The notes below the pieces were generated by a model that was not told the DNA's origin, made no database searches, and was given only the letters and a program-made list of their open reading frames with translations. The position numbers were made by a program, and so were the translations under genes. From contig CADCEC010000004.1 in assembly GCA_902800395.1 (NCBI GenBank), positions 300,443 to 364,442 on the forward strand: a stretch of 64,000 bases of DNA, in the 5' to 3' direction. Within the stretch, counting starts at the first letter, position 1; each line of letters begins with the position of its first letter. The DNA comes from an uncultured Bacteroidota bacterium (GTDB lineage: Bacteria; Bacteroidota; Bacteroidia; Bacteroidales; P3). Shown here piece by piece: positions 35,032-44,441 of the stretch.

Positions 35032-36354
35032 TTATCTTCTGCGTTGTTTCATTGGCAGTTTGCCGCCGTTCTTGCTGACCATCTTCATCATTTTTCGGGT
35101 GTCGTCAAACTGTTTGAGGAAGCGGTTGAGTTCCTGGAGGGTATGTCCGCTGCCGTTGGCGATGCGCTGCTTGCGGCTACCGTTGAGGCAGGAGGGGTTC
35201 TGGCGCTCGTAAGGAGTCATCGATCCTATCATCGCCTCGATGGGCTTGAAGGCATCGTCGCTGATTTCCACGTCTTTGGTGAGCTTACTCATGCCGGGAA
35301 TCATGCCGAGGAGGTCTTTCATTGAGCCCATCTTCTTGATTTGCGCTATCTGTGAGAGGAAGTCGTCGAAGTTGTACTCGTTGTGCATCAACTTCTTCTG
35401 AATCTTGCGGGCTTCCATCTCGTCGTACTGCTCCTGTGCACGTTCAACGAGGCTCACCACATCGCCCATGCCGAGGATGCGGTTGGCCATGCGGTCGGGG
35501 TGGAACACGTCGAGAGCGTCCATCTTTTCGCCAATACCGACGAATTTGATGGGTTTCTCCACGGTGTAGCGGATGGTGAGGGCGGCACCGCCACGTGTGT
35601 CGCCATCGAGTTTGGTGAGGACGACGCCGTCGAAGTCGATGCGGTCGTTGAAGGCTTTGGCGGTGTTGACGGCATCCTGACCGGTCATGGAGTCGACCAC
35701 GAAGAGGGTCTCCTGCGGCTGCAACTCACGCTTCAGGGCCGCAATCTCGTTCATCATCTCCTCGTCGACAGCCAGACGACCGGCGGTATCGACGATGACC
35801 ACGTTGTATCCGCGGCCTTTAGCCTCGTTGATGGCATGCTGGGCAATCTCCACAGGGTTCTTGTTGCCTTCTTCGGTGTAGACGGGCACCTGCACCTGTT
35901 CGCCGAGGGTCTGCAGCTGACTGATGGCGGCGGGACGATAGACGTCGCCGGCTACCAGCATCACGCTCTTGCCCTTCTTGGTCTTCAGATAGTTGGCCAG
36001 CTTGGCGCTGAAGGTGGTCTTACCGGAACCTTGCAGACCAGCGATGAGGATGATGGCGGGTTGGCCTTTGATGTTGATTTCCACGGCCTCCGAACCCATA
36101 AGCTCGGTGAGTTTCTCGTGGACAATTTTCACCATGAGCTGGCCAGGCTCGATGCTCTGGATAACGTTGCGGCCGAGGGCCTCGGCCTTCACCTTGTCGG
36201 TGAACTCTTTGGCGATTGGATAGCTTACATCGGCGTCGAGCAATGCCTTGCGCACCTCCTTGACGGTTTCGGCAACGTTAATATCAGTAATGGACCCTTT
36301 GCCTTTAAGGGTGTGTAACGCTTTCTCTATCTTACTACTAAGGTTCTCAAACAT
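35032..36354 (-). CDS. ffh: Signal recognition particle protein Ffh (SRP54)
   Basis: 440 residues. N domain, then G domain with GLQGSGKTTFSAKLA (about 106-120), VDTAGR and TKLDGDTRGGAAL, then the Met-rich M domain that binds 4.5S RNA and signal peptides (MGSMKDLLGMIPGMSKL). It targets membrane and exported proteins co-translationally. Its own promoter lies at 36381-36389. Confidence 0.96.
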   Translation of the reverse strand: MFENLSSKIEKALHTLKGKGSITDINVAETVKEVRKALLDADVSYPIAKEFTDKVKAEALGRNVIQSIEPGQLMVKIVHEKLTELMGSEAVEINIKGQPAIILIAGLQGSGKTTFSAKLANYLKTKKGKSVMLVAGDVYRPAAISQLQTLGEQVQVPVYTEEGNKNPVEIAQHAINEAKGRGYNVVIVDTAGRLAVDEEMMNEIAALKRELQPQETLFVVDSMTGQDAVNTAKAFNDRIDFDGVVLTKLDGDTRGGAALTIRYTVEKPIKFVGIGEKMDALDVFHPDRMANRILGMGDVVSLVERAQEQYDEMEARKIQKKLMHNEYNFDDFLSQIAQIKKMGSMKDLLGMIPGMSKLTKDVEISDDAFKPIEAMIGSMTPYERQNPSCLNGSRKQRIANGSGHTLQELNRFLKQFDDTRKMMKMVSKNGGKLPMKQRRR

Positions 36355-36380
36355 GGTCTACACGGCATTATTTTTCCGTT

Positions 36381-36389
36381 GCAAATGTA
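36381..36389 (-). promoter_or_regulatory. ffh -7 box (TACATTTGC on the minus strand)
   Basis: GCAAATGTA on the plus strand, 27 bases before the ffh ATG. Confidence 0.75.
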
Positions 36390-36420
36390 CGGAAAAAAAT
36401 CGATGTGGCAAAATGTTTTT

Positions 36421-38883
36421 TTAGCGGAGGTTGACAACGGTGATTCCGACACCTCCCAACTCCACTTTCTCGGGATGGAAGGTTCGCACCTCGTGCATGC
36501 CTTTCAGTTCTTGATGAATGACTTGCATAAGAATGCCATATCCTTTACCGTGGAGAATGCGTACTTCCTTTTCACTGAGGAGGATAGCTTCGTCGAGGAA
36601 TCGATGTAGCATATCGAGTGCCTCTTCGGCGCGGTGGCCGCGGAGGTCGAGGGTTGGGTTGAAGTGGGCTCGCTTCTCGTTCATCTCGTCGAAGATGGAG
36701 GCGAAGGCTTGGTTTGCTTGTTTCTTGTCTGTGGGGATTTTCTGTTTGGCGGTACCGGTGAGGCGGTCGAGGGCAATGGTCATACGGAGACTGTTGCTCT
36801 CCACGATGGCTTTTTTGCCTTTGATTTCCACCACCTGACCGAAGGTATCTTCACCGTCGATGCGGACAATACTGCCGATGATAATGGGAAGGTCAGATGG
36901 ATCGGACTTGTCAGGCAGGTTAGATTTGTCGGATTGCGTTCTGTGTTTTTCGTCGGCTTTCTTTATCTCTGACTCCATCTGTTCTGTAGCTTCCGCAAGG
37001 CGGGCACGGGCCTGTTGGGTAGCCACCTTCTCTGCTTTGGCACTCTTGATGTCGCTGATGGTGCGCTCGACGGTGCGGTTGGCATCGGTGAGTATCTGCT
37101 GAGCCTCGCGACGGGCACCGTTGATAATCTCGTGACGACGAGCTTGTAGGTTGTCGTTGAGGCGCTGGTATTTCTGTGTCACCTCGGCGAGAAAATCGTC
37201 GGCTACACGCAGTTCTTCTTTCTGGCGCGCAATTTCTTGTTTGTCGAGTTCCAGTTGCTGTAGTTGGTGCTCGAAGTTAAGTTGTTCTCGTCCTACTTTC
37301 TCACCGGCGCGGTCGAGCACATCTTTGGGAAATCCAATGCTTTCAGCAATCTCGAAGGCGAAGCTGGAACCGGGGTGGCCCACAGCAAGGCGATAGAGTG
37401 GCCGCATGGCGTCGGTGTCGAACAGCATAGCGCCGTTGACAATACCGGGAAAGCTGTCGGCCATCAACTTAAGGTCTGCAAAATGTGTTGTTACTACGCC
37501 GAAAGCACCACAGTGATAAAGAGTCTCGAGCACAGCTTCTGCGATGGCGCACCCCGAACGGGGTTCGGTGCCGCCGCCCAATTCGTCGAGGAGGAAGAGG
37601 GTCTTCTCATCGGCGGAACCGATGAGCGCTTTCATGTTCTGCAGGTGTGAGGTGTAGGTGGAGAGGTCGTTATCGATGCTCTGCTGGTCGCCAATGTCAA
37701 TGAAGATAGAACCAAATATACCGCACTCCGACGTGGGTCGCAGGGGCACCGGCATACCGCATTGCAGCATGTATTGTATTAGTCCTACAGCCTTGAGACA
37801 GACGGACTTGCCACCAGCATTGGGGCCGGAAATGATTAATATTCTTGGGGAGTTCATGGAGTTCGAGGAGTTCAAGGAGTTCAGGACAAGGTTGAAGGGG
37901 ACGACTTCGTCTTTCTTTTGGAGGTAGAGTATGGGGTGGCGGGCGTCCATCCATTCGATACGGGGCTCGGGATGGAGGATGGGGACACTGGCGTTGAGTT
38001 CGACGGCCACGCGGGCTTTGGCACGGAGAAAATCGATGCGTGCGAGGAAGCGATAAGCCTCGTCAAGTTGTGGTAGCAGAGGGCGCAAGCGATCGCTGAA
38101 AGTCAATAATATTCGCTGAATCTCATGGCGCTCGTCGAAATCCAGCTCACGCAAATCGTTGCCTAGTTCCACTACCTCTGAAGGCTCAACGAAAGCGGTA
38201 AGGCGGGTGGCGGATTCGTCCTGAATGAGGCCTCGGATTTTGCGGCGGTGGGTGGTGAGCAGAGGGATGACGGGGCGGCCGTCGCGGATGGTTACTTCGG
38301 CATCCGACGGTGCCCATCCTTCGCGTTTGGCGCGAGCCAGCGTGTGGCTGATTTGCGCGTCGACCTCAGCGGTCTTGCGGGCTTTGGTGCGCCGGATCTC
38401 GGCGAGGGCAGGGGAGGCGTTGTCGTAGAGCTCACCGTGGTCATCTATCAATTTGCCTAGTAGTGAGTTAATGACGTTTAGTTGCGAACTTTTGCCGCCG
38501 TAGCCCAACTCCACCTCAATGGCGAGGTCGCGCAGGGCGCTGTATTGTTGATTCTCTTCGGAGGTGAGAAAATAGTAGCACTCGCGGATAGTGCGCAGCG
38601 AGAGTTTCAGGTCGAAGAGGCTCTCGAGCGGGATGACGGTGTTGCCTACACGGAGATGGGTGAGGATGGGGGAGAGGTCGATAAAGTCTTGCTGGGGGAA
38701 TCCGCTCTCCATCAGCACTATCTGGCGCATCTCTTCCACAAGTTGGAGTTCGTGGCACAATGGCTCATAGTTGGTGATGAAAGCCATCTCGTCGGCCATG
38801 CGGGCCGCGAGGGCGTTGGTACACTGATCTGCCACCATTTGACGAATGCGATCGAAGCCCAGTTTCTGTTCTATATTGTTCAT
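36421..38883 (-). CDS. mutS2: Endonuclease MutS2
   Basis: 820 residues. MutS-like core and clamp, ATPase with ISGPNAGGKS (about residues 347-356) and LFLLDELGGGTEPRSG, a long coiled coil (about 520-640) and the C-terminal Smr nuclease domain (LDLRGHRAEEALD; LHGKGYG). MutS2 acts on branched DNA and, in some bacteria, collided ribosomes. Two arrays lie in frame: one just before the Walker A motif (37849-37884), one in the linker after the coiled coil (36892-36936). Its start abuts the next gene's stop. Confidence 0.94.
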   Translation of the reverse strand: MNNIEQKLGFDRIRQMVADQCTNALAARMADEMAFITNYEPLCHELQLVEEMRQIVLMESGFPQQDFIDLSPILTHLRVGNTVIPLESLFDLKLSLRTIRECYYFLTSEENQQYSALRDLAIEVELGYGGKSSQLNVINSLLGKLIDDHGELYDNASPALAEIRRTKARKTAEVDAQISHTLARAKREGWAPSDAEVTIRDGRPVIPLLTTHRRKIRGLIQDESATRLTAFVEPSEVVELGNDLRELDFDERHEIQRILLTFSDRLRPLLPQLDEAYRFLARIDFLRAKARVAVELNASVPILHPEPRIEWMDARHPILYLQKKDEVVPFNLVLNSLNSSNSMNSPRILIISGPNAGGKSVCLKAVGLIQYMLQCGMPVPLRPTSECGIFGSIFIDIGDQQSIDNDLSTYTSHLQNMKALIGSADEKTLFLLDELGGGTEPRSGCAIAEAVLETLYHCGAFGVVTTHFADLKLMADSFPGIVNGAMLFDTDAMRPLYRLAVGHPGSSFAFEIAESIGFPKDVLDRAGEKVGREQLNFEHQLQQLELDKQEIARQKEELRVADDFLAEVTQKYQRLNDNLQARRHEIINGARREAQQILTDANRTVERTISDIKSAKAEKVATQQARARLAEATEQMESEIKKADEKHRTQSDKSNLPDKSDPSDLPIIIGSIVRIDGEDTFGQVVEIKGKKAIVESNSLRMTIALDRLTGTAKQKIPTDKKQANQAFASIFDEMNEKRAHFNPTLDLRGHRAEEALDMLHRFLDEAILLSEKEVRILHGKGYGILMQVIHQELKGMHEVRTFHPEKVELGGVGITVVNLR
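36892..36936. repeat. 9-nt phrase array (nnnTCCGAC type x 5) in mutS2
   Basis: On the coding (minus) strand: CAATCCGAC, AAATCTAAC, CTGCCTGAC, AAGTCCGAT, CCATCTGAC, encoding QSD-KSN-LPD-KSD-PSD in the coiled-coil/KOW linker. Same phrase as 16457, 17897 and 48637. Confidence 0.9.
37849..37884. repeat. 9-nt phrase array (GGAGTTCAn x 4) in mutS2
   Basis: GGAGTTCAT, GGAGTTCGA, GGAGTTCAA, GGAGTTCAG on the plus strand encode LNS-LNS-SNS-MNS on the minus strand, 5 residues before the Walker A segment SGPNAGGKS. Confidence 0.92.
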
Positions 38884-39648
38884 TTAGTCGAAGTCAAGGT
38901 AAAGGGGCCAGTGTTGGCGAAAAGTGTCAAGTTTGTCTTTGTCGAGCGTGATGGTGACGATTTGGTCGGCTCCGGATTCAGCTTCGACCATAGGAAATCC
39001 TTTGTAGTCGATGAGTGTACTGTTTCCAGTGTACTTCCCTCCAACGCCATCCACTCCACAGCGGTTGCAGCCCAACACAAAGCTTAGATTCTCGATGGCA
39101 CGAGCCTTTAGCAGTGTTGTCCAAGCCTCATGACGACTGCCCGGCCAGTTGGCGCAGACGAGCAGTAATTCATACTGCATGTTATTGTTGCGCAACCATT
39201 TTGGGAAACGCAGGTCGTAGCAGACGGCAGGTTTTATTCGCCACCCTTTGTATTCAAACACCTCGCGACGGGTGCCGCGGCTGATGATGTCATATTCGCC
39301 ACTGACACGGAAGGTGTGGGCTTTGTCGTAGTAGCCGAAACTGCCGTCGGGGTAGACCCAGTGGAGGCGGTTGTAACACCTGTCATCTTCACGGACAATC
39401 CAGGTGCCGACGAAGAGGAAGTTGTGCTGGGCGGCCATCGTTCGAGCCCACTGTAGGGTGGAACCTTCCTGAGGCTCAGCGAGGGAAGCCATGTGGTCGC
39501 CGAAGCCGGTGGTGAAGGTCTCGGGAACGACGAAGATGTCAGTGCCCGAAGCGCTGACCGCAATACGCTCTTCTGCCTTCTGTCGGTTGGCGTCGGCATC
39601 GCCCCAGACGATGTCTTGCTGGAAGAAAGTAATGGTCAGGTCATTCAT
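38884..39648 (-). CDS. Carbon-nitrogen hydrolase (nitrilase superfamily, omega-amidase-like)
   Basis: 254 residues with the Glu-Lys-Cys triad of the nitrilase superfamily: VPETFTTGF (Glu about 41), YDKAHTF (Lys) and PAVCYDLRFP (Cys). Closest in appearance to NIT2/YafV omega-amidases that hydrolyse alpha-keto acid amides, but the substrate is inferred. The stop abuts the mutS2 ATG with no gap; the start overlaps ribF by 4 bases. Confidence 0.88.
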   Translation of the reverse strand: MNDLTITFFQQDIVWGDADANRQKAEERIAVSASGTDIFVVPETFTTGFGDHMASLAEPQEGSTLQWARTMAAQHNFLFVGTWIVREDDRCYNRLHWVYPDGSFGYYDKAHTFRVSGEYDIISRGTRREVFEYKGWRIKPAVCYDLRFPKWLRNNNMQYELLLVCANWPGSRHEAWTTLLKARAIENLSFVLGCNRCGVDGVGGKYTGNSTLIDYKGFPMVEAESGADQIVTITLDKDKLDTFRQHWPLYLDFD

Positions 39649-40523
39649 AGTTCCCGGCAGGTTTTGAGGTCTTGTTGCAGTTGGAATTGGAGGGCTTCGA
39701 CGGTGCCGAAGCGCACGATGTCGCGGAGGCGACGGATGAACTCCACAGTGACGGTCTCTCCGTAGAGGTCGCCGTGGAAGTCGAGCAGATGAACCTCAAA
39801 CAGGGACTTGCTCACGCCGAAAGTGGGTACGGGACCGAAGTTTGCCATGCCTATTTGGTGGCCGATGCGCACGGCATAGACACCTTCTTTCGGCAGCATC
39901 TTGCGGGTTTGCGAGAGGTCGATATTGGCTGTAGCGAATCCTATGGTGTGGCCTACGCCGCGGCCGTGGAGAACGGCACCCGTGATGGAGTAGGGACGAC
40001 CCAGGAGTGTGGCGGTCTCCTCGACGGTGCCTTGCAGCAAACTTTCGCGGATGCGGCTGGAGCTGATGGGATTGCCGTCGACGAGGAAAGGTTCGCCGCG
40101 TTGCAACGAGAAGCCCAGTTCGTCAGCAAGCAAAGGCAGGCGGTCGAAGTCGTCGTTCTGTTTTGAGCCGAAACGGCTGTCGTATCCCAGCAGCAGACTC
40201 CGCATGTTCAACTTTTCATACAGCAGGCGTGCCATCTCGCAGGCCGTGAGACTGGCTACTTCGCGGGTGAATGGCAGCACAGCGACATATTTGACACCCG
40301 CCTCGAACAACAACCGCAGGTGCTCCTCGGGGTCATCGAGCCAGTACTCGTTCTGTCGGCGGCCGAGTACGAAGGAAGGGTGTGCGGTCAGCGTCACCAC
40401 GAGATTCACGCCTTTCAGCAATTCTCGATGCCCGCGGTGGACACCGTCAAACACACCGATGGTGACCGCCGTGGGGTCGGGGATGGAAGCGATGGGGCCT
40501 TGTATGTCGTATAGTTCAAACAT
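39645..40523 (-). CDS. ribF: Bifunctional riboflavin kinase/FAD synthetase
   Basis: 292 residues. The N-terminal FMN adenylyltransferase domain has IGVFDGVHRGH (about 22-32) and ISSSRIRESL; the C-terminal riboflavin kinase domain has GRGVGHTIGFATANI. It makes FMN and FAD, the cofactors of the acyl-CoA dehydrogenase and EtfAB encoded earlier. It overlaps the hydrolase gene by 4 bases and ends directly after the barrel-protein gene. Confidence 0.95.
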   Translation of the reverse strand: MFELYDIQGPIASIPDPTAVTIGVFDGVHRGHRELLKGVNLVVTLTAHPSFVLGRRQNEYWLDDPEEHLRLLFEAGVKYVAVLPFTREVASLTACEMARLLYEKLNMRSLLLGYDSRFGSKQNDDFDRLPLLADELGFSLQRGEPFLVDGNPISSSRIRESLLQGTVEETATLLGRPYSITGAVLHGRGVGHTIGFATANIDLSQTRKMLPKEGVYAVRIGHQIGMANFGPVPTFGVSKSLFEVHLLDFHGDLYGETVTVEFIRRLRDIVRFGTVEALQFQLQQDLKTCREL

Positions 40524-41717
40524 TTATCGCAGTCTAATGGATGGAAAAACGTTCAGAATGCATCCGATGGAAAATTGGTTTCTTGCGGAATGCACATTGC
40601 CGTCGTTTCCAGTGGCTTCCAAATAGTGATACAAGCGTGCCTCAAATGTCAATTGACTTAGGTCGTTAAAATAGAGTGAGGTGTATTCAATCCCCACTGT
40701 GATGACTTTGTTGCGATCGATGGTCAGCCACGGTGAGGCAGCCGAGAGATTGCTGAAATGCCAACTGCCCAGCAGAGGAACGAAGTCCTTGCCATACCAG
40801 TAGCCGGCGTTAATTTCAAAGTTCTTGTATTCGAACGCCACTTCTGGGTAGATGCCCCAGCCGCGGTTGAACGGAATTTCCGTATGTCCCCCCTGACCGA
40901 AAGCGGCCACATGGCAGCCGATGTCGAATGACGAACCTTCTGTCCACGATTTGGATCCGAAGAGCTGGTGGCTGAAAACAATGCCTGCTGTAGCATTGAA
41001 CGATCTCAATCCAGGTGACCAAGTGGCTCGTCCTTGTCCACCTGAGTGCTGGCCTACCAGCGTTAGTGGGATATAGAGTATCCAGTCGTTAGTCTCTTTA
41101 TGGCCAAATAGGCTGAAATGGATATGGGCTCCCGCAGTGAGGCTCTCCCGGGTGCTGCTGCCATACCAGATGAAGTTACGCCAGTCGCACCACACCTCGG
41201 CTTTGAGCCATGGATTCCAGTAGCGCAGCGCGAATCCCGCCTCGGGGTCGGTGGCGAAGAGACGCTCGCGGTTGAAGAGCGGCAGTGGCAGCCCGTGGTC
41301 GCTGGTACGGAGGCTGCCCAGTTCCACGCGGAAACCCTCGTCGAGACTACCCCAGGTGGAACTCAGTTGTACCCACGGCAAAATATGGACTGCAGTTGTC
41401 CCGGTATCTCCCACGGCCGGCCATGGAGTATCGAACGTGCTGGCAGGATAGCCGTGCGCTCCCCAGTAGTGCAGCCAGTGGACTCCTACCTTGAGGGAGA
41501 CATGGGCGTTCACGCCCCACACTATCTTGGGCTGCAGCGTGAAGCCCGGCAACGTGTATCCCGTCATGCGGTTTCCGGAATACTCGTTGTCGTGGAAAAA
41601 CCCTTGGGCGTCGAGTCGGAAGACGATTCCGCTGTCGACAACCTCTTGGGCGTAACAGTTGCCCATAGGACTTATTAGCCCTATTAGTCCAATAAGCCCT
41701 ATGAGTCTAAAATTCAT
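40524..41717 (-). CDS. Outer-membrane beta-barrel protein of unknown function
   Basis: 397 residues. A signal peptide (about 1-24, ending CYAQ) has its hydrophobic core encoded by a 9-nt array: RLIGLIGLIGLISPMG. The remainder shows alternating amphipathic strands rich in Trp, Tyr and Gly (VHWLHYWGAHG; YWNPWLKAEVW) typical of a barrel of about 14-18 strands; no family name can be assigned. It sits between the TlpA-like gene (4-base overlap) and ribF. Confidence 0.7.
   Translation of the reverse strand: MNFRLIGLIGLIGLISPMGNCYAQEVVDSGIVFRLDAQGFFHDNEYSGNRMTGYTLPGFTLQPKIVWGVNAHVSLKVGVHWLHYWGAHGYPASTFDTPWPAVGDTGTTAVHILPWVQLSSTWGSLDEGFRVELGSLRTSDHGLPLPLFNRERLFATDPEAGFALRYWNPWLKAEVWCDWRNFIWYGSSTRESLTAGAHIHFSLFGHKETNDWILYIPLTLVGQHSGGQGRATWSPGLRSFNATAGIVFSHQLFGSKSWTEGSSFDIGCHVAAFGQGGHTEIPFNRGWGIYPEVAFEYKNFEINAGYWYGKDFVPLLGSWHFSNLSAASPWLTIDRNKVITVGIEYTSLYFNDLSQLTFEARLYHYLEATGNDGNVHSARNQFSIGCILNVFPSIRLR
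41670..41705. repeat. 9-nt phrase array (CTnATAGGG x 4) forming a signal-peptide core
   Basis: Coding strand: CTCATAGGG, CTTATTGGA, CTAATAGGG, CTAATAAGT, read LIG-LIG-LIG-LIS. The same phrase type occurs non-coding at 61233. Confidence 0.93.
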
Positions 41718-42811
41718 CTCTTCAGCGCTTCCTTAATGGCTTCCTCGATGGCTTCACCGCGGAGGTCGCGGGCGAGGATTGTACCGTCGGGGGCGATAAG
41801 CATGATCTGCGGTATCCCCTGCACACCATAGATTTCGGTAGCCGTGCGGGTGCTGTCGACCAGTTGGGGATAGGTGATTCCGAGGTCCTTCATCACCTTC
41901 TCATGGGCGGTCTTGCGGGCTTCGGCGTCGCCGCGCTCCCACACATTGAGACCCACGATGACGAGGCCTTTTTTCTGGTATTTCTTCCACAGCGGCACCA
42001 GATTGTCCTTGATTTCGTTGCGGCAGGGACCACACCATGAGGCGTAGAAGTCCACGAGTGCCAGCTTGCCGTCAATAAGGTCGCTAAGCTTACCGTCAAC
42101 GCCCTGAATGTCGGTGTAGTGTTTGCCGGCCGAGGTGGCCTCGATATTGCGTAGTTGTTCCAGCTTTTGTTGTATTTTTTTGTCTTTGGCTACGACGGGG
42201 CTGGCGGCCTTCACGATGCTGTCGAACTGGCTGAAAGTGAAACTGCCCTCATGGGCAATGGTTTGCATCGCATAGAGTCCCAGCAGGTTGTCTCCGTTCT
42301 CATGGTAGAGTTTCCAGCATGCGTCCATCGTGCGGTTGATGCGGATAGCATCCAAGCTGTCGAGGATACTTTCGGCTTCGGCGCGAGCCTCAGCGTTCGG
42401 GGCACTATAATACAAGGGAATGTATTCTTCCATTTGCTCCTCGATATCGGTTAGGTCAAGACTACTATTGAAAACATGGAGTTTGTCGTTGAGTGGGGTG
42501 CCGCCGATACTGTCGGGTTTCACGGTGATGGTGCCGGGTTCTACAAATAATGTGGCCACCATGGCATTGGAACTCCGTATAGCAGCCATCCAAGGCTCCA
42601 CGACGGTGTCCTTGAAACTGAATTTGCCATCAGCCACCAGGACGCTGTCCAGGGGATTGTTCAGTTCCTCGTAGTTGCAAAGGTAGACCATCTGGCCATT
42701 GAAGTCATCGTCAACAGTACCGTTGATTTTATACTGGTTCTTGTTGTCGCCGCAGCTGCCCATTAGGGTAATAACTGCCACTGCGCAAATACTTTGGAAT
42801 ACTTTTTTCAT
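41714..42811 (-). CDS. TlpA-like thiol-disulfide lipoprotein with DUF4369-type N-domain
   Basis: 365 residues from the ATG at 42811; a longer upstream frame crosses the promoter at 42837. Lipobox LMGSC at about residue 19. Residues about 25-110 resemble the DUF4369 domain (YKINGTVDDDFNGQMVYLCNYEE). The C-terminal thioredoxin fold carries WCGPC (Cys about 259 and 262) in FYASWCGPCRNE and a cis-Pro loop GVQGIPQIMLI. It likely handles disulfide redox in the periplasm. It overlaps the barrel gene by 4 bases. Confidence 0.88.
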   Translation of the reverse strand: MKKVFQSICAVAVITLMGSCGDNKNQYKINGTVDDDFNGQMVYLCNYEELNNPLDSVLVADGKFSFKDTVVEPWMAAIRSSNAMVATLFVEPGTITVKPDSIGGTPLNDKLHVFNSSLDLTDIEEQMEEYIPLYYSAPNAEARAEAESILDSLDAIRINRTMDACWKLYHENGDNLLGLYAMQTIAHEGSFTFSQFDSIVKAASPVVAKDKKIQQKLEQLRNIEATSAGKHYTDIQGVDGKLSDLIDGKLALVDFYASWCGPCRNEIKDNLVPLWKKYQKKGLVIVGLNVWERGDAEARKTAHEKVMKDLGITYPQLVDSTRTATEIYGVQGIPQIMLIAPDGTILARDLRGEAIEEAIKEALKR

Positions 42812-42836
42812 CTTTTTTTCTTCATTTTTAACGACT

Positions 42837-42845
42837 GCAAAAATA
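42837..42845 (-). promoter_or_regulatory. -7 box for the TlpA-like gene
   Basis: GCAAAAATA (minus-strand TATTTTTGC), 26 bases before the start codon. It likely drives the whole minus-strand run down to mutS2. Confidence 0.72.
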
Positions 42846-42896
42846 CGAAAAACAAGCAATATGGCAAAAAAAAATTTGTATGTCAAAAAAAAGTAG

Positions 42897-42904
42897 TATT
42901 TTTG
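42897..42904 (+). promoter_or_regulatory. guaB -7 box (TATTTTTG)
   Basis: TATTTTTG followed by C, 34 bases before the guaB ATG at 42939. Confidence 0.75.
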
Positions 42905-42938
42905 CAAATTATTTTCATTGATAAAAAAACGCGATATT

Positions 42939-44411
42939 ATGTATACAGACACCTCTAAATTCATCGGCGAAGGCCTTACTTACGACGACGTGCTGCTCGT
43001 CCCCGCCTATTCTGAAGTGCTGCCCCGCGAAGTCTCGGTAGCATCACGCTTCTCGAAGCGCATCATGCTTAACACTCCGCTGGTCAGTGCCGCAATGGAC
43101 ACTGTGACCGAAGCCGCTATGGCCATCGGCATGGCCCAGGAAGGTGGTATTGGTGTGCTCCACAAGAATATGAGCATCGAACGTCAGGCCAACGAGGTGC
43201 GCAAAGTGAAGCGTGCCGAGAACGGTATGATTATCGATCCCGTGACCCTCAACAAGGATGCTAAGGTGAAGGATGCCTTGCGCCTGATGGAGGAATACGG
43301 TATTGGCGGCATCCCTATCGTGGACGAGAATAAGATGCTCATCGGCATGGTGACGAATCGCGACCTGCGTTTCGAGCGCGACATGGAGCGTCCGTTGAGC
43401 GAGATTATGATTACCAAGCTCATCACCACCCATGTGGGCACCACCTTCGCCGAAGCTACGGATATCCTGCAGCAGCACAAAATTGAGAAACTGCCCGTGG
43501 TGAATGACGAAGGTCAGTTCATGGGTCTCATCACCTACCGAGACATCATGAAGACCAAGGAGCGTCCCAACGCTTGTAAGGACAAGGACGGCCGTCTGCG
43601 TGTCGCTGCCGGCGTGGGTATCACACCCGACATGATGGATCGCGTCGATGCTTTGGTGAAGGCTGGTGCCGATGCTATTGTCATCGATACCGCCCATGGT
43701 CACTCCATCCGTGTGGTGGAAGCCCTCAAGCAGGTGAAGAACAAATATAAGGACATCGACGTGGTAGTGGGTAACATCGCCACCGGAGAAGCCGCCCTCA
43801 TGCTCGCCGAGGCTGGTGCCGATGCCATCAAGGTGGGTATTGGACCTGGCTCCATATGCTCCACCCGTATTGTGGCTGGCATTGGAGTACCTCAGCTCAC
43901 TGCCGTGTGCGAGGTGTGCGGTGCTCTGAAGCAGAAGGGCTACGACGTTCCCGTCATCGCCGATGGCGGTATCCGCTATAGTGGTGACATCGTCAAAGCC
44001 ATCGCTGCCGGCGCCAGCAGCATTATGGTTGGTAGCCTAGTGGCAGGTGTCGACGAGGCTCCTGGTGAGACCATCATCTTCGAAGGCCGTAAGTTTAAGT
44101 CCTATCGTGGCATGGGCTCCCTCGAAGCCATGCAAAGCGGCTCTAAGGATCGCTATTTCCAGGACAAGGAGACCGACGCCAAAAAGCTCGTTCCCGAAGG
44201 CGTCGTCGGCCGTGTGCCTTACAAAGGGACCCTCTCCGAGGTGCTCTATCAGATGGTGGGTGGACTTAAGGCCGGCATGGGCTACACGGGTAGCCGTACC
44301 GTCTCCGATCTCCAACAGGCCAAGTTTATCCGTATCACAGCTGCTGGTCGCACGGAAAGCCATCCCCACGACATCGCCATCACCCGCGAAGCACCCAACT
44401 ATTCGAGATAA
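42939..44411 (+). CDS. guaB: Inosine-5'-monophosphate dehydrogenase
   Basis: 490 residues from the ATG at 42939. [16 protein letters not shown] at the N-terminus, two CBS domains (about 95-205), the catalytic loop [15 protein letters not shown] (Cys about 307) and the flap with [10 protein letters not shown]. It makes XMP, the committed step to GMP. A 7-nt array follows before the next gene. Confidence 0.96.
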   Translation: MYTDTSKFIGEGLTYDDVLLVPAYSEVLPREVSVASRFSKRIMLNTPLVSAAMDTVTEAAMAIGMAQEGGIGVLHKNMSIERQANEVRKVKRAENGMIIDPVTLNKDAKVKDALRLMEEYGIGGIPIVDENKMLIGMVTNRDLRFERDMERPLSEIMITKLITTHVGTTFAEATDILQQHKIEKLPVVNDEGQFMGLITYRDIMKTKERPNACKDKDGRLRVAAGVGITPDMMDRVDALVKAGADAIVIDTAHGHSIRVVEALKQVKNKYKDIDVVVGNIATGEAALMLAEAGADAIKVGIGPGSICSTRIVAGIGVPQLTAVCEVCGALKQKGYDVPVIADGGIRYSGDIVKAIAAGASSIMVGSLVAGVDEAPGETIIFEGRKFKSYRGMGSLEAMQSGSKDRYFQDKETDAKKLVPEGVVGRVPYKGTLSEVLYQMVGGLKAGMGYTGSRTVSDLQQAKFIRITAAGRTESHPHDIAITREAPNYSR

Positions 44412-44412
44412 C

Positions 44413-44440
44413 AATTAACAGTTAATAGTTAAGAGTTTTA
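44413..44440. repeat. 7-nt phrase array (AGTTAAn x 4) in the guaB-PPIase spacer
   Basis: AATTAAC, AGTTAAT, AGTTAAG, AGTTTTA, ending two bases before the next ATG. This phrase has stops in every frame and appears only outside genes. Confidence 0.85.
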
Positions 44441-44441
44441 G

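Noticed and set aside
36379-36609. Small plus-strand gene at the mutS2 3' end
   Set aside because: It overlaps the ffh promoter and the conserved Smr domain of mutS2 on the other strand.
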